The notes under the pieces are model-generated. The model did not search any database and was not told the DNA's origin. It worked only from the letters and a program-made list of their open reading frames with translations. Shown piece by piece: positions 8,051-16,952 of a stretch of 64,000 nucleotides of DNA (its first letter is position 1; each line of letters opens with the position of its first letter). The DNA is from Methanobacterium sp. UBA294 (GTDB taxonomy: Archaea; Methanobacteriota; Methanobacteria; Methanobacteriales; Methanobacteriaceae). The stretch is from NCBI GenBank assembly GCA_002494495.1, contig DACB01000008.1, forward strand, positions 92,146-156,145, written 5' to 3'. Both the position numbers and the translations under genes were made by a program.

Positions 8051-9385
8051 TTATTTATGTTTACATTCCCTCTGAAACCGGACCAGTGGCTTGCTCAGGT
8101 GCCTCCTGGCCGATGGGGGGACTTCATAGAAACCCTTTTGAATACCCCTTTCTATTTCAACTAAAACCTTGCTTCCATCTTTGAGTTTTCGGCCGCACTT
8201 TACACATTTAAAACCTTTGTTCTTTCCTGCGGATTTCATCCGCTTACCACATACACATAGGGGGTTGACCTCTTTGTAATCCTTGGCAAGTCCCATTAAC
8301 TCAAATTTCTCCACGTTCAGGGTTCCCTTTTCCCCAATTCCACCGTAAACTTTTATTTCATCCCCCTTCCTTAACTCTTTGAAAATCTCACGAAATCCCT
8401 TGGTGGGCTCGTAGGCCGCGCATTCTGTACATCCTGTGTCATCCTCTATAGGTAAGATGACATGACCTCCTTCGATAACGTGGGGATTTCCCGCCACAAT
8501 TCCAGTTACAATGTAGCATTTAAACTTCTCCATCTGAGAGATGCTATCAACTGGGACCAGGTGCTGATCGGTGTGCTGGTTAGTTAAAAAAACTGCAGTC
8601 TTCTCCACTTGTTCACAAGGCTTTACCATGTCGTGGGCTGCAGCTACAGCTTTGGGGGTTTCTCCCCTTATACCGTAGAGTATAGGGCAGGGCGTGTGGG
8701 GTTCAATGGTGATGTAGTCCTCTTTTTCATCGAGGTTGTCGAAAGTGCAGGGATAGGTTTTCGCGTCCATATCCCGGACGGACTGATAGTTTAATCTCCT
8801 TTTTGTACCGTAGTTATCTGGCATCCTGTAAGCTAAAAGTTCAAACGTCTTATCGTTAAGAGGGGCTCCAATAGCAGCCAGGGCACCTATGATACCCCGT
8901 CCCTTTTTGAATTTATGGATTTCAGCCCCAATTTTATCTGCCAGTTCCTCGGCGTCTTTTATGGTGACGATGTTTTCTATGGTTTCCAGGGCGTAAGTTT
9001 TAAGTTCGGTTGGTAATCGTATCTCTAAATCTTCTACGTTCAATTCATCTGTTTTAGTCGTGAAAAATACCACACCGGGATTGGTGTTTTCTTCCTGGAG
9101 GTGTGATAATTCCTCAACCCGATCTAAGATAATACTTTTAATCTCATCAAATTCATTTTCGGATTTAACCAGTACTTTGAAGGAAACAGCCCCGTTTCCC
9201 CTGGTTTTATACCTGGCAAAGGGGTTTAAACGGATTAAACGGGGGTAACCAATGATTGGATAACCGTAACTTTTAAGCTCATCCAGTAATACGGCACTTA
9301 CATAGGTAGTGCACATTCCCCTACTGGAATCAGTATCATCAATACCAACGTAAACAACAAATTGCTTAGTTTTCTCAGCCTTTAT
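8051..9385 (-). CDS. tiaS: tRNA(Ile2) 2-agmatinylcytidine synthetase TiaS, apparent AUA start
   Basis: TiaS attaches agmatine to C34 of the CAU anticodon of tRNA-Ile2, so that it reads AUA codons. The family's N-terminal kinase-like motif VYVGIDDTDSSRGMCTTY is encoded at 9299-9352, upstream of the first ATG (9316). No ATG, GTG, TTG or CTG lies in frame between it and the upstream stop. GGTGAT at 9389-9394 is followed after three bases by ATA at 9385, exactly the spacing seen at ahaH and pstS in this window, giving MKAEKTKQFVVYVGIDDTD. The C-terminal part has an OB-fold region and a zinc ribbon (CVCGKRM...CVKCGRKL). About 444 residues. Sequencing error at the start is the main alternative. Confidence 0.85.
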   Translation of the reverse strand: MKAEKTKQFVVYVGIDDTDSSRGMCTTYVSAVLLDELKSYGYPIIGYPRLIRLNPFARYKTRGNGAVSFKVLVKSENEFDEIKSIILDRVEELSHLQEENTNPGVVFFTTKTDELNVEDLEIRLPTELKTYALETIENIVTIKDAEELADKIGAEIHKFKKGRGIIGALAAIGAPLNDKTFELLAYRMPDNYGTKRRLNYQSVRDMDAKTYPCTFDNLDEKEDYITIEPHTPCPILYGIRGETPKAVAAAHDMVKPCEQVEKTAVFLTNQHTDQHLVPVDSISQMEKFKCYIVTGIVAGNPHVIEGGHVILPIEDDTGCTECAAYEPTKGFREIFKELRKGDEIKVYGGIGEKGTLNVEKFELMGLAKDYKEVNPLCVCGKRMKSAGKNKGFKCVKCGRKLKDGSKVLVEIERGIQKGFYEVPPSARRHLSKPLVRFQRECKHK

Positions 9386-9529
9386 AGAATCACCAATACA
9401 AATTTCATTAATTAAATATTAATTATGGATCATTATGAATTAGAATTTGATAGTTTTAATTATTTGATATTTATATTAAGAAGAAAAATATCCACCAATA
9501 AATACTGGAATTTCATTATCTGGCCTTAT

Positions 9530-9720
9530 TTATGCTCTATAAAAATATGCTAAGGCAGCACTAGAAATAAAACAAATTCCTGCTAAAAAAAGTAAAACAG
9601 CCTGTAAACGTCCGTTCTTATATTTCGATGGATCTTTCTTATACTGATATATAGCAAAAAACTGGCTAAGAAGAAACACAAACTAGCTGCTAAGGAAAGG
9701 TAATCGCTTAAATCAAACAT
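9530..9720 (-). pseudogene. Small two-helix membrane protein gene with a frameshift
   Basis: ATG at 9720 has AGAGGT in front and opens MFDLSDYLSLAASLCFFLASF, a hydrophobic helix. This frame ends after 45 codons. Directly after a run of six A (plus strand, 9656-9661) another frame continues with YQYKKDPSKYKNGRLQ, then a second hydrophobic segment (AVLLFLAGICFISSAALAYF) and a stop at 9530-9532. Adding one base in the homopolymer would join both halves into a 63-residue protein with two membrane helices and a basic loop. So this is either a recently broken gene, a site of frameshifting, or a sequencing error in a homopolymer. No function can be assigned. Confidence 0.6.
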
Positions 9721-9722
9721 AT

Positions 9723-10022
9723 GAACCTCTAATTATTTATTTTATTAACACACTAATATCATCATTTAATTTTTATTAATTTTCATGATATTAATAATAT
9801 TTGTTCTTTTTAATAGGTAGTTTAAGGGGATGAAATTATATATTGCTGAACCTATTATTGAAAATCGGTAAAAATAATGCATGGATGAATTAAACTATTT
9901 CTAATACTACTAATAATTATGATTGAACGAAATTGAGTTAAATTTCATAATATAAATATTAACTTTAGGATAAAGAGTAAAAGTAAAGATAATATATTAA
10001 CATAAACTTTATAGATATCCTA
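9723..10022. other. AT-rich spacer of about 300 bases
   Basis: Stretch between the small membrane gene and the promoter of the regulator. I see no reading frame with a ribosome site and no hairpin worth listing. Confidence 0.5.
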
Positions 10023-10023
10023 A

Positions 10024-10036
10024 TTATAATATACAC
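10024..10036 (+). promoter_or_regulatory. Probable TATA box for the HTH regulator gene
   Basis: TTATAATATACAC lies about 45 bases before the ATG at 10073. Transcription would start near 10055 and give a short leader that contains AGGTGAT (10062-10068). Confidence 0.5.
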
Positions 10037-10072
10037 TAATTTCATACAGCAAAATTTTATCAGGTGATCCCT

Positions 10073-11059
10073 ATGAGTGGCGTACCCATGCAAAGAGATC
10101 AGGTATTAGTTGAAATAACCGAACTTCTAACTAGCCAAGGCTTTGAAACATCGAATATATATGATAGAAGCTGTTTTGACATGATCGCCCGCCGGGAATT
10201 AATTCTACTTTTACTCAAGGTTCTAATTAATGTGGACGGCTTTAGTAATCAGCAGGCTCAAGAAATTAAAAGGTTAGCCAGGACATTCCTAGCTTCACCT
10301 TTAATTGTAGGCTATAAATCTAAGACAGAGCCCTTAGAAGAAGATGTTGTATATGAAAGGCATGGTATACCGGTGGTGGCTCCGGAAACCCTGAGGAACA
10401 TGGTAGCCGATGAGGTGTATCCCGAGGTTTTAGCCGACCGCGGTGGATACTACGTGAACATCGACGGTGAAATCCTCAAGGATGTCAGGAAAAAGGAAAA
10501 TTTATCGTTGAAGGACCTGGCAGATATAGCACACGTATCCCGGGAGACCATCTATAAGTATGAGCACGGAATGGTCCGGGCATATCCAGAGACAGCCATG
10601 CTACTTGAAAGCATCCTGAATATAAAGATAACACTGGATATTAATCTATTTAAGATCCCGGAGCAGGAAACAGAACTTAATTCAGAAACCACTCTGGAAA
10701 CTGAAAAAGACAATAAAAAAATCCCTGAAGAACCTAAAGAACTCATTAAACTTGGTTTTGGTGTACTCAATACCTATAAAACGCCCTTTGATGCCATAAC
10801 CCAGGTAAATAACAGAAAAGAAAAAGAAAACATATTATTGACCAACCTGGAGAAAAACAGGAACAAACAGGTTCTAAAGAAGATGGCCATAAATGTCAAG
10901 GATCTCTCCGATATAACCAAGAAGGACGCTGTGTTTATAATGGAAGGTAAAAGGGTAGTAGAATGTATCGAGGGCATACCTGCAGTAAATACCCATGAGA
11001 TATGTGAAATGGAAAACTGCCGGGAGTTTATCCAGCTTTTGAAGGAAAGAAAGAACTAA
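10073..11059 (+). CDS. Archaeal HTH-type transcriptional regulator (XRE-type helix-turn-helix)
   Basis: 328 residues, matching the archaeal family of putative HTH regulators with an N-terminal nuclease-like fold without obvious catalytic use. Residues about 1-120 are the conserved N-terminal domain (DMIARRELILLLLKVLINVDG). A Cro/XRE helix-turn-helix follows at about 140-195 (LKDLADIAHVSRETIYKYEHG). The last third is charged and ends in a small domain. The start is ATG at 10073, four bases after AGGTGAT; the GTG at 10064 lies inside that ribosome site. Targets are unknown. It stands alone on the plus strand. Confidence 0.8.
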   Translation: MSGVPMQRDQVLVEITELLTSQGFETSNIYDRSCFDMIARRELILLLLKVLINVDGFSNQQAQEIKRLARTFLASPLIVGYKSKTEPLEEDVVYERHGIPVVAPETLRNMVADEVYPEVLADRGGYYVNIDGEILKDVRKKENLSLKDLADIAHVSRETIYKYEHGMVRAYPETAMLLESILNIKITLDINLFKIPEQETELNSETTLETEKDNKKIPEEPKELIKLGFGVLNTYKTPFDAITQVNNRKEKENILLTNLEKNRNKQVLKKMAINVKDLSDITKKDAVFIMEGKRVVECIEGIPAVNTHEICEMENCREFIQLLKERKN

Positions 11060-11102
11060 GTAAAACTTTTAAAAAAAATTTCATCAAAAAATAAATTTAT
11101 TT

Positions 11103-11852
11103 TTATTTCTCACCCAGCACAGTAAAGGTCTCTTCTGCCTCATTTTCGTATGCAATTCCCACTGTAATCATATCAGCATAATCAACAGTTTTTAAAAACT
11201 CGAATGCATTTTCTGGAGTTAGAATGCCTGCAGCCAGGGTTTTCTTCACTATGACCTTTTTTTTCACCTTATTGATCAGTTCAGAAAATTCGTTTCGCTG
11301 TTTCTCCAGGAAAAACTCGGTATCCATGAGGTACCCCACCTTATTAACCGGGATCATGTAAATATCAAATGAATCAAGAACCGGGGATTCAAGGAGTTTT
11401 GCAGTGGTACGGAATGGTTGGTGGGTTGCCAAGCCGGGAATGGAACCTTCATTCTTTATAGCCTCCAGATGTCCCGATATAACATCCCATTTGCAACCAT
11501 CAGCTATGGCTCCGTGGAGCAGCATGGCATCAGCATCTAACTGGGAAAGTAATTTTATATCTTTGGTTTCTTCACCGGGACGCACAGTACCTATGATGGA
11601 AAGTTCAATTCCTTCATCCTGGGCCAAGCCATAAGCATCCAGAACTGGTGGATAGGGAATGAGCTGAATACCTCTCACACCAAGGTCGTAGGATTTCTTT
11701 ATAACCTTAAATATGTTCTCTGGTTGATTGTAAAGGTCTAGTTGATATAGCCGTGCACGGTGTCCGAACTGGCCTGCGGCGATAAAGGGTGAAGTTCCCA
11801 GGAGAGTCCGGGGTAAATTCCTACCACCAATTTCAATTTGTCCTTCAAACAT
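11103..11852 (-). CDS. Conserved TIM-barrel-like protein of unknown function
   Basis: 249 residues. The sequence begins GGRNLPRTLLGTSPFIAAGQFG, followed by regular strand-helix units (SYDLGVRGIQLIPYPP, LSQLDADAMLLHGAI, YADMITVGIAYENE), typical of a beta/alpha barrel. HGAIADGCKWD and a Lys-rich VIVKKTLAAG segment could form an active site. I do not recognise a characterised family and assign no reaction. Single gene; the preceding gene on this strand begins about 55 bases upstream. Confidence 0.6.
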   Translation of the reverse strand: MFEGQIEIGGRNLPRTLLGTSPFIAAGQFGHRARLYQLDLYNQPENIFKVIKKSYDLGVRGIQLIPYPPVLDAYGLAQDEGIELSIIGTVRPGEETKDIKLLSQLDADAMLLHGAIADGCKWDVISGHLEAIKNEGSIPGLATHQPFRTTAKLLESPVLDSFDIYMIPVNKVGYLMDTEFFLEKQRNEFSELINKVKKKVIVKKTLAAGILTPENAFEFLKTVDYADMITVGIAYENEAEETFTVLGEK

Positions 11853-11907
11853 GGAATTCCTCTAAAAAAAAAAATTATGAAATTAAAAAAGATAATATAA
11901 AAATTAA

Positions 11908-12249
11908 TTACTCGATCTTACGAGCTACCACGGCCGTACCATAGGCCAGAATCTCCTGCATGACTTCGGAAATATCATTTGAGTCATACCGAACGCTGAT
12001 TATGGCATTGGCACCATATTCCCTGGCGTGATCTACAGCTCTCTGGAGTGCTTCATCCCTGGTGTCTTCCATCATACTCACATATTCTTTTATTTCCCCT
12101 CCAAACATGGAACGGATTCCGGCACCGATCTGCCCTCCAACACCTCTACTGCGGACAGTGAGTCCATAAACAAATCCTTTAGTATCTACTATTTCATATC
12201 CCGGCACGTAATTTGAACTAGCAAGGATGAATTCTTCTACCCTAACCAT
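11908..12249 (-). CDS. YbjQ/UPF0145 family protein
   Basis: 113 residues of the YbjQ (UPF0145, DUF74) family. Members form pentameric rings; the function is not established, though a heavy-metal-binding role has been proposed. Typical features: IVDTKGFVYGLTVRSRGVGGQ, then a helix with REYGANAIISVRYD and a C-terminal AYGTAVVARK strand. ATG at 12249 has GGGAGGTGT upstream, an excellent ribosome site. Confidence 0.85.
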   Translation of the reverse strand: MVRVEEFILASSNYVPGYEIVDTKGFVYGLTVRSRGVGGQIGAGIRSMFGGEIKEYVSMMEDTRDEALQRAVDHAREYGANAIISVRYDSNDISEVMQEILAYGTAVVARKIE

Positions 12250-12415
12250 AATACACCTCCCAAGGTTTACTTAATATATTAGTATGGGACAATAAATTTA
12301 AAGTTATTCTTTCATAAATCAATATTTACCAGAATGATAATTGCAATATTAATTAGATGATATTCGTTATTTTTCTAACCAGTTTTAATCTTGAAAAATA
12401 GTAGGAGAAAAGTAG

Positions 12416-13987
12416 ATGAAAGTACTCATAGCTGATCAGATAAATAAAAAAGGAATCGATGAGCTTAAAGATATCGCTGATGTGGTTGTTCAAACAGACA
12501 TAACCCCTGAAGAGTTAATTAGTTCAATCGCTGATTATGATGCCATCGTGGTAAGAAGTAGAACCAAAGTCACCCGAGATGTAATAAAAGCAAGTAAGAA
12601 ACTGAAGATCATTGCCAGGGCCGGGGTTGGAGTGGATAACGTAGATGTGGATGCAGCAACTGAAAAGGGAATCATGGTGGTAAACGCACCACAATCAACC
12701 TCCATAACCGTAGCAGAACACACCATGGGAATCATGCTATCCCTGGTCCGGAATATATCCATAGCCGATAAATCAGTTAAGGCAGGTAAATGGGAGAAAA
12801 GTAAGTTCATGGGGAGTGAACTTGCGGGTAAAACCCTGGGTGTAATTGGCATGGGCAGGATCGGAAGCCAGGTAGTCAAAAGATGTAAGGCATTCGACAT
12901 GGAGATACTGGTAAATGACCCCTACATCACTGAAGAAGTAGCTTCCAAGTTGGGAGCAAAAATAGTAGATAGGGATACTTTGTTTTCAGATGCAGATATT
13001 ATAACCATTCACGTACCCCTCACAGCAGAGACAAAACACTCTATAGGGAGTAAAGAATTCGCCCTGATGAAGGACACTGCCTGCATAGTAAACTGTGCCC
13101 GTGGCGGAATAATAAATGAACAAGATCTCTATGAAGCACTATCTGGTAATGTAATAGGTGGAGCTGGTCTCGATGTATTTGAAAATGAACCCCCAAAAGA
13201 TAATCCCCTTTTAACCTTGGATAATATGGTAGCTACACCTCATATAGGAGCGTCTACAAAAGAAGCTCAGAGAGACGCAGCTATAATAGTTGCAAAGGAA
13301 ATAAAAGAGGTATTAACTGGGGGATCTGCTCGAAACGTGCTTAACATGCCGGTTATAGACCCGGAAACCATGATACTCATTAAACCATACTTTGAATTAA
13401 TGACCAAACTTGGTAAATTCTTAATACAAGCAGCCAAGGGCAATATCAAAGAAATTGATGTGACCTACTGCGGAAAACTTGCTGATTTTCCTAAACTGGA
13501 CATATTAACCCGGATGATTCTACAGGAGATCTTAAACCCTATATTAAATGAACCTGTTAACCTGGTAAATGCCATGGCTGTGGCAGAAAACAGGGGCATA
13601 ACTGTAATTGAAGGTAAAAGATGCGAATTTGAAGGATACGATAGTTTAATCAGGGTAGAGATGAAATCAGATTCCAATGACATGGTCATAGATGGAGTAA
13701 TTTCCAAGGAACCCAAGATTGTGTTAATAAACGGCTACAAAGTCGATGTGGAAACTGAAGGACACCTTCTCATATCAACCTATAAAGACATACCTGGTGT
13801 TATCGGTGTTATCGGAACCAGACTTGGAGAACATGAAATAAACATAGCTAAAATGCAGGTTGGAAGAAAGGAACCAGGCGGTGAGGCAGTCATGGTTCTT
13901 AAGGTAGATTCCAACGTCCCAGATTCAGTCCTGGATGACCTTAAAAAATTAGAACACATCTACGATGCAGTGGTAGTGAATTTATAG
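12416..13987 (+). CDS. serA: D-3-phosphoglycerate dehydrogenase SerA
   Basis: First step of serine synthesis: oxidation of 3-phosphoglycerate to 3-phosphohydroxypyruvate with NAD. The 523 residues match the long archaeal/type I form: an N-terminal substrate domain, a Rossmann domain with [14 protein letters not shown] (about residue 145), catalytic Arg in [10 protein letters not shown], Glu in ENEPP and His in TPHIGAST, then an intervening ASB-type domain (about 310-440) and a C-terminal ACT domain ([19 protein letters not shown]) that binds serine in many members. ATG at 12416 follows TAGGAGAAAAGTAG. Single gene with T-rich terminators behind it. Confidence 0.95.
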   Translation: MKVLIADQINKKGIDELKDIADVVVQTDITPEELISSIADYDAIVVRSRTKVTRDVIKASKKLKIIARAGVGVDNVDVDAATEKGIMVVNAPQSTSITVAEHTMGIMLSLVRNISIADKSVKAGKWEKSKFMGSELAGKTLGVIGMGRIGSQVVKRCKAFDMEILVNDPYITEEVASKLGAKIVDRDTLFSDADIITIHVPLTAETKHSIGSKEFALMKDTACIVNCARGGIINEQDLYEALSGNVIGGAGLDVFENEPPKDNPLLTLDNMVATPHIGASTKEAQRDAAIIVAKEIKEVLTGGSARNVLNMPVIDPETMILIKPYFELMTKLGKFLIQAAKGNIKEIDVTYCGKLADFPKLDILTRMILQEILNPILNEPVNLVNAMAVAENRGITVIEGKRCEFEGYDSLIRVEMKSDSNDMVIDGVISKEPKIVLINGYKVDVETEGHLLISTYKDIPGVIGVIGTRLGEHEINIAKMQVGRKEPGGEAVMVLKVDSNVPDSVLDDLKKLEHIYDAVVVNL

Positions 13988-14025
13988 GGTTGGATTTCTA
14001 ACACATGAATAAATTTTTAACAAGC

Positions 14026-14060
14026 TTTTTTTTTACTTAAACCCATTTCACTTTTTTTTT
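14026..14060 (+). terminator. Oligo-T terminator behind serA
   Basis: Two runs of nine T (14026-14034 and 14052-14060) follow the serA stop by 38 and 64 bases. Archaeal RNA polymerase stops at such T runs without need of a hairpin. Confidence 0.55.
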
Positions 14061-14171
14061 ATTTTAAAATTTAATTTATAAGATGATTTAAACTTTTACC
14101 CACAGCTGTTTGAGTAATTCACTATACTAGTCATTAAATTATATAAAATAAGAAAAAAGAGTTATATTATT

Positions 14172-16310
14172 TTATTTTGTCATGGCCACGTAATTTGGTA
14201 GTCTGTTCTTGTATATGTAGAAGTTTACAACTTTACTATACATGTAGACCATGTATTTAAACTGCATATTTCCCAGATTAGTTGATACGAAGTTAGGTGC
14301 GCGTCTGTTGGTGTTTATGAATTTTTGAATGTCCTTAGCATAGGAAAGATAATTGGTTTTCACAATATTTCCATTTTTTATGGTTCCAGATGGTTTAGGG
14401 GCTTCTTTAACTGTTTTGGCTGTAATTGGGTTTAAATTTTTTGTTTCCATGTTGATAGTGGCTGTTGTAAGCAGATAGAGTAGCTGGGCCATGTTGTAAC
14501 TTATACTGTTGATTTTAACGCTGGATGGTAATTTCTTAGAGTGGGTTTCATAGTATTTACTCACAGATGCTGCTGCTGAATTCAACTGAGCAATGGTAAT
14601 CAAATTTTGAGGTTTTGGTATGGTTGTGAATTTGTAGGTGTATGTTTCTGCCAGGTTATTTCCTGTTGTGTCTTTTATAGCTCCTGCGGGTATGTATACT
14701 TGGTATGGTGTGTTGTATAGTCTGCTAGTTATCTGTTTGATGGTCAGGGTGTTTCCGGTTATGGTTTTGGTCATGGATACTTTTACTCCAGAGATGGTGT
14801 TTTTGAGGTAGATTCCGGAGTAATTTGCTCCTGCTTTTATATATTCACTGAAGGTGATGATGACGGGTGCTGTTAAAGGGATTTTAATTGCATTGCTGGA
14901 AGGGCTGCTTTTAGTTACAATGGGTGGTGTGCAATCATGGAAAGAAAAATAATCAGGTAAAACGCCATTAAGACGGTAATAGTTTAATATATAACTGTAC
15001 ATTTCAATTAACTGTTTATAAGAGATGTTACCTATACTACTGTTTGAATAATTGGGTGCCCGTCTATTATTACCCATAAAATACACTATTTTTTCGGCCA
15101 TGTTTATATATTCATTTTCCTGTATTGTGCCATTTTTTTCAATTTCTGGAGGATTTGAGGGATTGTTATAATTTGTTACTCTAATTAAACCTACGTCTCC
15201 ATTATTAATATGTAATAATCCTCTTGTTAAAAGAGATAAGAAGATGGGCATCTCCACTTCATGTGTACCATTGATGGTATTTATAGAAACTGCAGATGGA
15301 AGTGTCCCATGCTCATTGATGTAATTATTAACCCAGTTTGCTGCGGTTAAAATTTCAGTAACTTCAACATGACTATAGGGGGCCACTACAAATCCGTCAA
15401 TTAACCCATATCTGAATAAAATGAAACCAGATGAACCCTTATCTAAAGCGGCCAGTATATCCTCGCTTAGTTCGCTGGATGGTATGGGTGTTGGATCGTC
15501 ATCTGACCTGTAAGTCAGTATACCCGCTACCACTGGCGTTCCACCTGCTGCATTAACGATATATTGGGTGGTTGTAGCTATCCAGGTAGTATTTTCATTA
15601 TAATTGCCCTTATAGATCATGGGTGCCATGAAATCTAAATATGGTGCGAGTTGACCATAATCCTGCCCATAATAATATCCGTTTGAATAACCTTCTGGCA
15701 TCAATGCTGCAGATAGAAGTATTTTATGTTTTCCGGGAATATTCTTATTGTTTATTATTTGAATCTCATCGTAGATGTTCTTTACGAAGGATGTAACGTG
15801 TTCAGTTCCATTATATTGATAGGCAGTCCCTGGATATCTTACACTGTCCAAGTGTATTCCATCTACATTATAATTTTCAGAAATTGAGACTATGGAATTG
15901 GTTAATTCATTTACCAGAGTTTTGTTTGTTCCAGGATCATACCACTGACCATTATCTTCAAAACAACATATCCAGGTGTGTAATTTAATCCCTGAACCTG
16001 AAAACTTATTTAAAAAAGGTGCAAACGTGCCTTCAACGTTATTTTTATTGGTGGATATAAATAAATCCGTAATTCCATCATCTTTTAATTTGGACACGTT
16101 GAGACAGTTTAACGCATTTGATCCGGTGTTTATCCAGTATCCACGTACATGTATACTGTCTGCTTCAGATGATGATGTGGTCTGGTTACTTTGAAGATTT
16201 GATGTGGTACCCGAAGTTGAAGAGTTCTGTTCGGTAGCCATTGCTGGTCCACTGCATATTAGAATGAACATAATCATAGTTGCAAAAATTAATCCCGCCT
16301 TAATTTTCAG
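14172..16310 (-). CDS. Secreted glycoside-hydrolase-like protein with pseudomurein-binding repeats
   Basis: About 712 residues. A signal peptide (MKIKAGLIFATMIMFILICS..AMA) is complete only if translation starts at CTG 16310; the first ATG (16277) would cut it in half, and a TAG precedes the CTG in frame. Residues about 45-320 form a TIM barrel of the putative glycoside hydrolase type, with VDGIHLDSVRYPG carrying the expected acidic residue and DFMAPMIYKGNY. Pseudomurein-binding repeat modules follow (RRAPNYSNSSIGNISYKQL), then an SbsA-type Ig-like domain (TKSSPSSNAIKIPLTAPVII), then a second repeat module ending PNYVAMTK. Likely acts outside the cell on the wall or on a surface glycan. Bond specificity is unknown. 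Confidence 0.75.
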   Translation of the reverse strand: MKIKAGLIFATMIMFILICSGPAMATEQNSSTSGTTSNLQSNQTTSSSEADSIHVRGYWINTGSNALNCLNVSKLKDDGITDLFISTNKNNVEGTFAPFLNKFSGSGIKLHTWICCFEDNGQWYDPGTNKTLVNELTNSIVSISENYNVDGIHLDSVRYPGTAYQYNGTEHVTSFVKNIYDEIQIINNKNIPGKHKILLSAALMPEGYSNGYYYGQDYGQLAPYLDFMAPMIYKGNYNENTTWIATTTQYIVNAAGGTPVVAGILTYRSDDDPTPIPSSELSEDILAALDKGSSGFILFRYGLIDGFVVAPYSHVEVTEILTAANWVNNYINEHGTLPSAVSINTINGTHEVEMPIFLSLLTRGLLHINNGDVGLIRVTNYNNPSNPPEIEKNGTIQENEYINMAEKIVYFMGNNRRAPNYSNSSIGNISYKQLIEMYSYILNYYRLNGVLPDYFSFHDCTPPIVTKSSPSSNAIKIPLTAPVIITFSEYIKAGANYSGIYLKNTISGVKVSMTKTITGNTLTIKQITSRLYNTPYQVYIPAGAIKDTTGNNLAETYTYKFTTIPKPQNLITIAQLNSAAASVSKYYETHSKKLPSSVKINSISYNMAQLLYLLTTATINMETKNLNPITAKTVKEAPKPSGTIKNGNIVKTNYLSYAKDIQKFINTNRRAPNFVSTNLGNMQFKYMVYMYSKVVNFYIYKNRLPNYVAMTK

Positions 16311-16428
16311 TTTCTACATCCCCTATGTGAGTAAATTCAGTTGTTTATGAGATTAAATTTCGCAACGTTATATATTTATTTAATTTTTTTTATTTTAAAA
16401 TCACAGATTAACATGGGCAATGACTGTT

Positions 16429-16869
16429 TTAGATCAACTTAAAATCAATTCGTTGGCCAAAACTGTTATAGGCAAATATACTGTCTTCATTATAGGGTTG
16501 TGCAATGATGAGGTGGAATAAACCATTTTTAGAAAAGAAGTGCAGATCCGCACCAGAGGGGCTGCCATTGTAGCCCGGATGGCTGTGCACCGAGCCAATA
16601 CCCTCATCAATTAGGGACCTCATGAATATATTCATAACCGCACCCTTATCAGAAGTCTCACCAGGGAGAAATAGGAGACCATCTATATGTAGGACACCAT
16701 CTGTAATCTTTCCTTCAAGTAAAGCCGCAAATTCATCGGGGTATGCTTCACGTGCAATTTGCAGGATTTCATCCACCACTTCCCGGTCAATAATCACTTC
16801 CTGATATAATTTTTTTTTGGTTCCCAGGAGGTAACTCATCAACCTTTGAAATAAACTTTGTTTTTCCAT
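16429..16869 (-). CDS. JAB/MPN domain metalloprotease-like protein
   Basis: 146 residues forming one JAMM (MPN+) domain. The metal motif is complete: Glu in DEFAALLEG, then HSHPGYNGSPSGAD with the HxH...SxxD arrangement of zinc isopeptidases. Archaeal JAMM proteins can remove small ubiquitin-like modifiers (SAMPs) or process precursors; substrate here is unknown. The N-terminal ~20 residues are basic. Single gene, 83 bases after the neighbouring Thg1 gene on the same strand. Confidence 0.8.
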   Translation of the reverse strand: MEKQSLFQRLMSYLLGTKKKLYQEVIIDREVVDEILQIAREAYPDEFAALLEGKITDGVLHIDGLLFLPGETSDKGAVMNIFMRSLIDEGIGSVHSHPGYNGSPSGADLHFFSKNGLFHLIIAQPYNEDSIFAYNSFGQRIDFKLI

Positions 16870-16952
16870 TTTATCAGAGATGGTGATTTAATTTGCTTTA
16901 AAGTAATTAATTCGGTATTTTATAAAATTATTATTTGGTACCATTATAGAAA

